From: Bryum argenteum
Lineage: Eukaryota > Streptophyta > Bryopsida > Bryales > Bryaceae
Assembly (NCBI GenBank): GCA_037043015.1
Contig: CM073330.1
Span: 5,419,263-5,483,262 of the forward strand
Reading direction: 5' to 3'
DNA: 64,000 bases
Of this stretch, positions 61,118-64,000 are shown in pieces (within the stretch, counting starts at the first letter, position 1; each line of letters opens with the position of its first letter). The position numbers and the translations under genes were made by a program. The notes under the pieces were generated by a model. It was not told the DNA's origin, made no database searches, and worked only from the letters and a program-made list of their open reading frames with translations.

Positions 61118-62161
61118 CTACAACCCGCTCCTGCCCCACACGACGAGCGACAGGGAGAAGGTGAACATCACCATCAAACCTCCCCACGCCACGCCTGTGA
61201 AGTCGAAAGGAGCTGACTCCGCGGCTGCCAACGCCGGCGTGGCGATGGCCATCATGGACGCTGAGGCTGCGGCCAACATGGCGCGCCGCTGCTGGATGGC
61301 CTGCTCGCTCTTGGACTCGCGCTGTGCAGCTACGCACCTCACTGGTCCCATCTGCACACCGAAGGCATCGAAAATTCCAATTCAATTACGGAACACCACA
61401 AAATCTCATTCCTCGCCATCACAAAACCAAGGCTAATTGCACAAGGAGTTCATAATGTGGAAATCCAGAATTCCGAAACTCGTCACAATGCGGTTCAAAT
61501 TCACCAATGACGACATCTCTACTCTCCAAATCGAAATCTTAAGCAGTAGCACAATGGACCGTCAATTCAAAACTCCGGACCCTACATCCCGCCGAGATTT
61601 GAATAAGCTCGCTCAATTTCATTCCTCCCATCGCTTCCAGGGCGAACAAATCAAATTCTACATTGCACTGCCAGGATTGAGCCCTACAAGCACCTAATGC
61701 AATACTATGTAAGAGTACCTATTCTCTTCAAGTGAACACAAGATGGTGTTCGATTCCTTCCAATTACAACGGAATAAAAACTAACACCAGGCTATACAAT
61801 CTATAGTACAAAGCATACAAAGGGTACTGCTGCCACTCCTCGACATTCCTCCCGATGACAGACTTTCAAATCTTACGTAATTTGCTTCCAATGGGTGCTG
61901 TCTGACATTCCTTCCAACTCCAGAAGAGGTGATAGAAACTTACACCTAACGTCATCAATGCAGATTCTATACAAGAGGGAAACTCATACGAGCAAGGGGC
62001 GAAACCCCAGAGAATGTAGGCACATTCGGGGTGGGGTTGACGAGGGTGCAATGTGGTACCTGGACGGTGGAGACGGAGGCCGTGCGCAGGGCAGGGAGGC
62101 GCTCCCCAGCCAAAGAGGCGCAGGCGCCGACGACGGGAGCAGAGACGGCGAGGGCGGCCAT
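61118..62161 (-). CDS. PETN: Nuclear-encoded cytochrome b6f subunit PetN with plastid/thylakoid presequence
   Basis: PetN is a one-helix subunit at the edge of the thylakoid cytochrome b6f complex, which carries electrons from plastoquinol to plastocyanin. Two exons, 62161-62060 and 61351-61118, join in phase 0 across a 708-bp GT/AG intron, giving 111 residues. The last 29 residues, [20 protein letters not shown] followed by LVVWGRSGL, are nearly the whole plastid PetN with changes mainly in its first half. Before it lies a presequence in two parts: residues 1 to about 60 are Ala/Ser/Arg-rich with almost no acids (stroma import), and the next part ends IATPALAAA, a hydrophobic stretch with an Ala-X-Ala thylakoid peptidase site. 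Cleavage there would leave about 32 residues with the N-terminus in the lumen, as for native PetN. petN is plastid-encoded in most plants; loss from the plastid has been reported in some mosses. An intron, a presequence and a GC-rich first exon make a random plastid insertion unlikely. Confidence 0.93.
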
Positions 62162-64000
62162 GGCTGCTGCTGCGATTGAGAGCTGGGAAAGATTGGAGAG
62201 TTACGGCTGCGAATTGGCAGCGATAGCAGCGTATGATGCAGCAATTGAATTGATCGGTAGGGGGAGGTGGGGCGTGTGCTGCTCTCAATCGCTGTGGAGA
62301 GAGCGAGGCGCGTGTGAGGTGATAGGCTTTCCCTTATCTTGTGTGGATTGCGAGGGCCCTCGGCCCTGCCTTTCGTTGCTCAGTTCCTCACTGGATAACC
62401 CGCGTCCTCACTCCTCCGTCTCCCTTTGGCCTCACTTTTCTCCCTTTGGCTTTTGATACTTTTCTCATCCATTGATTGATGTAGTAAGTTATTTGCTTTG
62501 AGTGATTTTATTTTATTTGGGGTTAAAAAACTCAGGATAATTAGGTGCAAACCCTGATTTGTGTAGTCCACAACCGTTTTTGAGGGGATTAGAAACTTCT
62601 AAAATTTTGTCGCTCTTATGACCCAAAATGGGCATTTGTAATTCGGGGCAGCTTAGATGAAGGGGTTGTAAGTAATATTTATGCCTAATATTTATACTAG
62701 GTGTTAATTATATTGCAAAATCTACGTGGTAAATTTTGCAAAGTCGAATTCCAGTTTTTAAGTCTTTTAGGACAATCCTTGGATTGGGACCCGAAATGGG
62801 GTAGTTGAACAAAGTTTTGTTTTTTACAAAAAAATAAATGGAAATATGTTAATTACTAAATCACTACTTAAGTTCCAGCGTGACTCGAGTCAAAAACTTC
62901 ACCAAATCTACAAGGGCGGCCTCCAACTTTGGAATACGGGGACTTCATGCATCGCGTTATCGAACCTTATTATCTTAATTAAAAGAGTATCTCTATCTCT
63001 ACTTGTGTTTGTCCCTTTTTAATTCGTTGTGTGTTAGAATACAAGGCAAATGAAGGGTTTCAGGGCAGCCCTTCATTCCAGTTCGCCCATATTCTATGAA
63101 GGCTCTCTAGGGCAGCCCTTCATTTTTCATATTTTCCATTGTTTTCAAACTTTTTGGACGCTCAAATTAAAAACATTGTTAAGATTACTTAAGTACCACA
63201 TAATCATAAGGGATAAGTGTTGAGACCTCCACAATTTGTGTACCTCCACCTATTGCAAGCCTCCTCAATACTGTAGTGAACCTCCACATTATAAAATGAA
63301 TAGGTAACTCAACTCTTTTTCATAATTTCCAAACAGGCCTTATATTTGCTTCAGTATGAAGTTCTAATGCATGGTCAAAGTTCACTGGCCAATTTTTTTT
63401 GAAGTGATCAGTCTTCAAAAATTCACTGGATCTGTGTGTGGAGCTTCTCATACTACTGCTCTAGAAGATTCTGGGGTCGCGATTTTGCAAATTGTTTTCT
63501 GAGATATATATAAAAGAGTGTATAGACTAGCTCATTTTGGGATCTCAGAAAATGACCTGAAATTAAATTATCATTTTTAACATAGAAGCTTATCCTCATT
63601 TCCTACATCCACACAATCATGCCTCGACCCATAAACATCGAGCAGAAAACATAAAGCAGAAAAAAGAAACAAACAAACAATGTCAAAAGTGGACAAGTGA
63701 GAAATTGAATTGGAATAACATCAATCACGATACTGTAATAGGTATCCAAAAGTGACTGCCCTCTGAGCAGAAACCCCAAAATGTACAGTACAGCCTCACA
63801 AGCCCTGGAGTGAGAGAAACAATCCTGTCTGTGACAGAAAGGTGACCAATTTTTTTCCCCACAACTACCCACAATTCGCAACTACTGTTTAAAAAGGTCA
63901 ATCAGCTACTGATTTGCAACAACTGGAATTAGTTAGTTAGTGCTCCACTCAATACTACTCTACCTAAAATACATATACATGATAGCACCCTATGAAGCAC
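62162..64000. other. PETN 5' flank, then intergenic to the window edge
   Basis: The first 280 bases upstream of the PETN start are GC-rich and probably promoter and 5' UTR. The rest is AT-rich. About 62630-62940 is the second copy of the dispersed repeat at 27590-27900. A short gggcagcccttcatt motif occurs twice at 63060-63130. No gene is supported up to position 64000. Confidence 0.5.
62630..62940 (+). repeat. Dispersed repeat, copy 2
   Basis: Collinear, diverged match to 27590-27900; shared blocks include gcctaatatt, ttttgcaaagtc and tctacaagggcggc against tttacaagggcagc. Its limits are not exact. Confidence 0.5.

Noticed and set aside
61118-61351. Plain plastid DNA insertion as explanation for the PetN sequence
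   Set aside because: The reading frame continues into a targeting presequence with an intron, and flanking bases do not look like plastid petN surroundings.
1-64000. tRNA, rRNA or CRISPR loci
   Set aside because: No cloverleaf, rRNA segment or spaced direct-repeat array was found by eye; a tRNAscan or Rfam search would settle this.

Overview
The window is nuclear DNA of a land plant and most likely a moss. It has many short introns, an AT-rich intergenic background and plant gene families: TAF12, chloroplast SRPBCC protein, P/U-type cyclin, ACOT9/10-type thioesterase and nicotinate phosphoribosyltransferase. It also carries a nuclear, intron-containing gene for PetN, the cytochrome b6f subunit that is normally encoded in the plastid. 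Loss of plastid petN has been reported in some mosses, which is the main reason for favouring a moss; the species is not identified. All exon models were joined by hand from splice signals and reading phase, with no transcript support.

Layout. At 1-16 kb there is a TAF12 cluster: one intact gene (13371-15670, + strand) and two older copies on the minus strand. One of these (1915-3704) is N-terminally shortened but may still be expressed; the other (5536-8480) is a clear pseudogene. Both minus copies share one ancestral stop codon. At 17-26.5 kb two paralogous five-exon genes lie head-to-tail on the minus strand; they encode unrecognised Cys-motif/coiled-coil proteins of about 740 residues. 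At 29-35 kb is a complete 15-exon NAPRT gene, followed at 36.5-39 kb by a plastid SRPBCC (polyketide cyclase/lipid transport-like) gene. At 41-43 kb is a P/U-type cyclin and at 49-52.5 kb a double-hotdog acyl-CoA thioesterase, both on the minus strand. At 54.9-58.6 kb is a histone-fold (bromodomain-associated) protein, a candidate SAGA/TFIID-type subunit. At 61-62 kb is the nuclear PETN gene.

Between the genes are many small nonautonomous elements: TTAA-bounded, piggyBac-like inverted-repeat elements; TA-bounded, Tc1/mariner-like elements, including a 934-bp foldback and a Stowaway-type MITE; several dispersed repeat families; and minisatellites. The most unusual DNA structure is at 39.1-39.5 kb, where two perfect inverted repeats interleave in the order A-B-A'-B'.

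The genes do not form one pathway. There is a loose transcription theme (TAF12 copies and the histone-fold protein) and a loose plastid theme (PetN and the SRPBCC protein). The clearest biological discovery is the relocated petN with a two-part thylakoid-targeting presequence.
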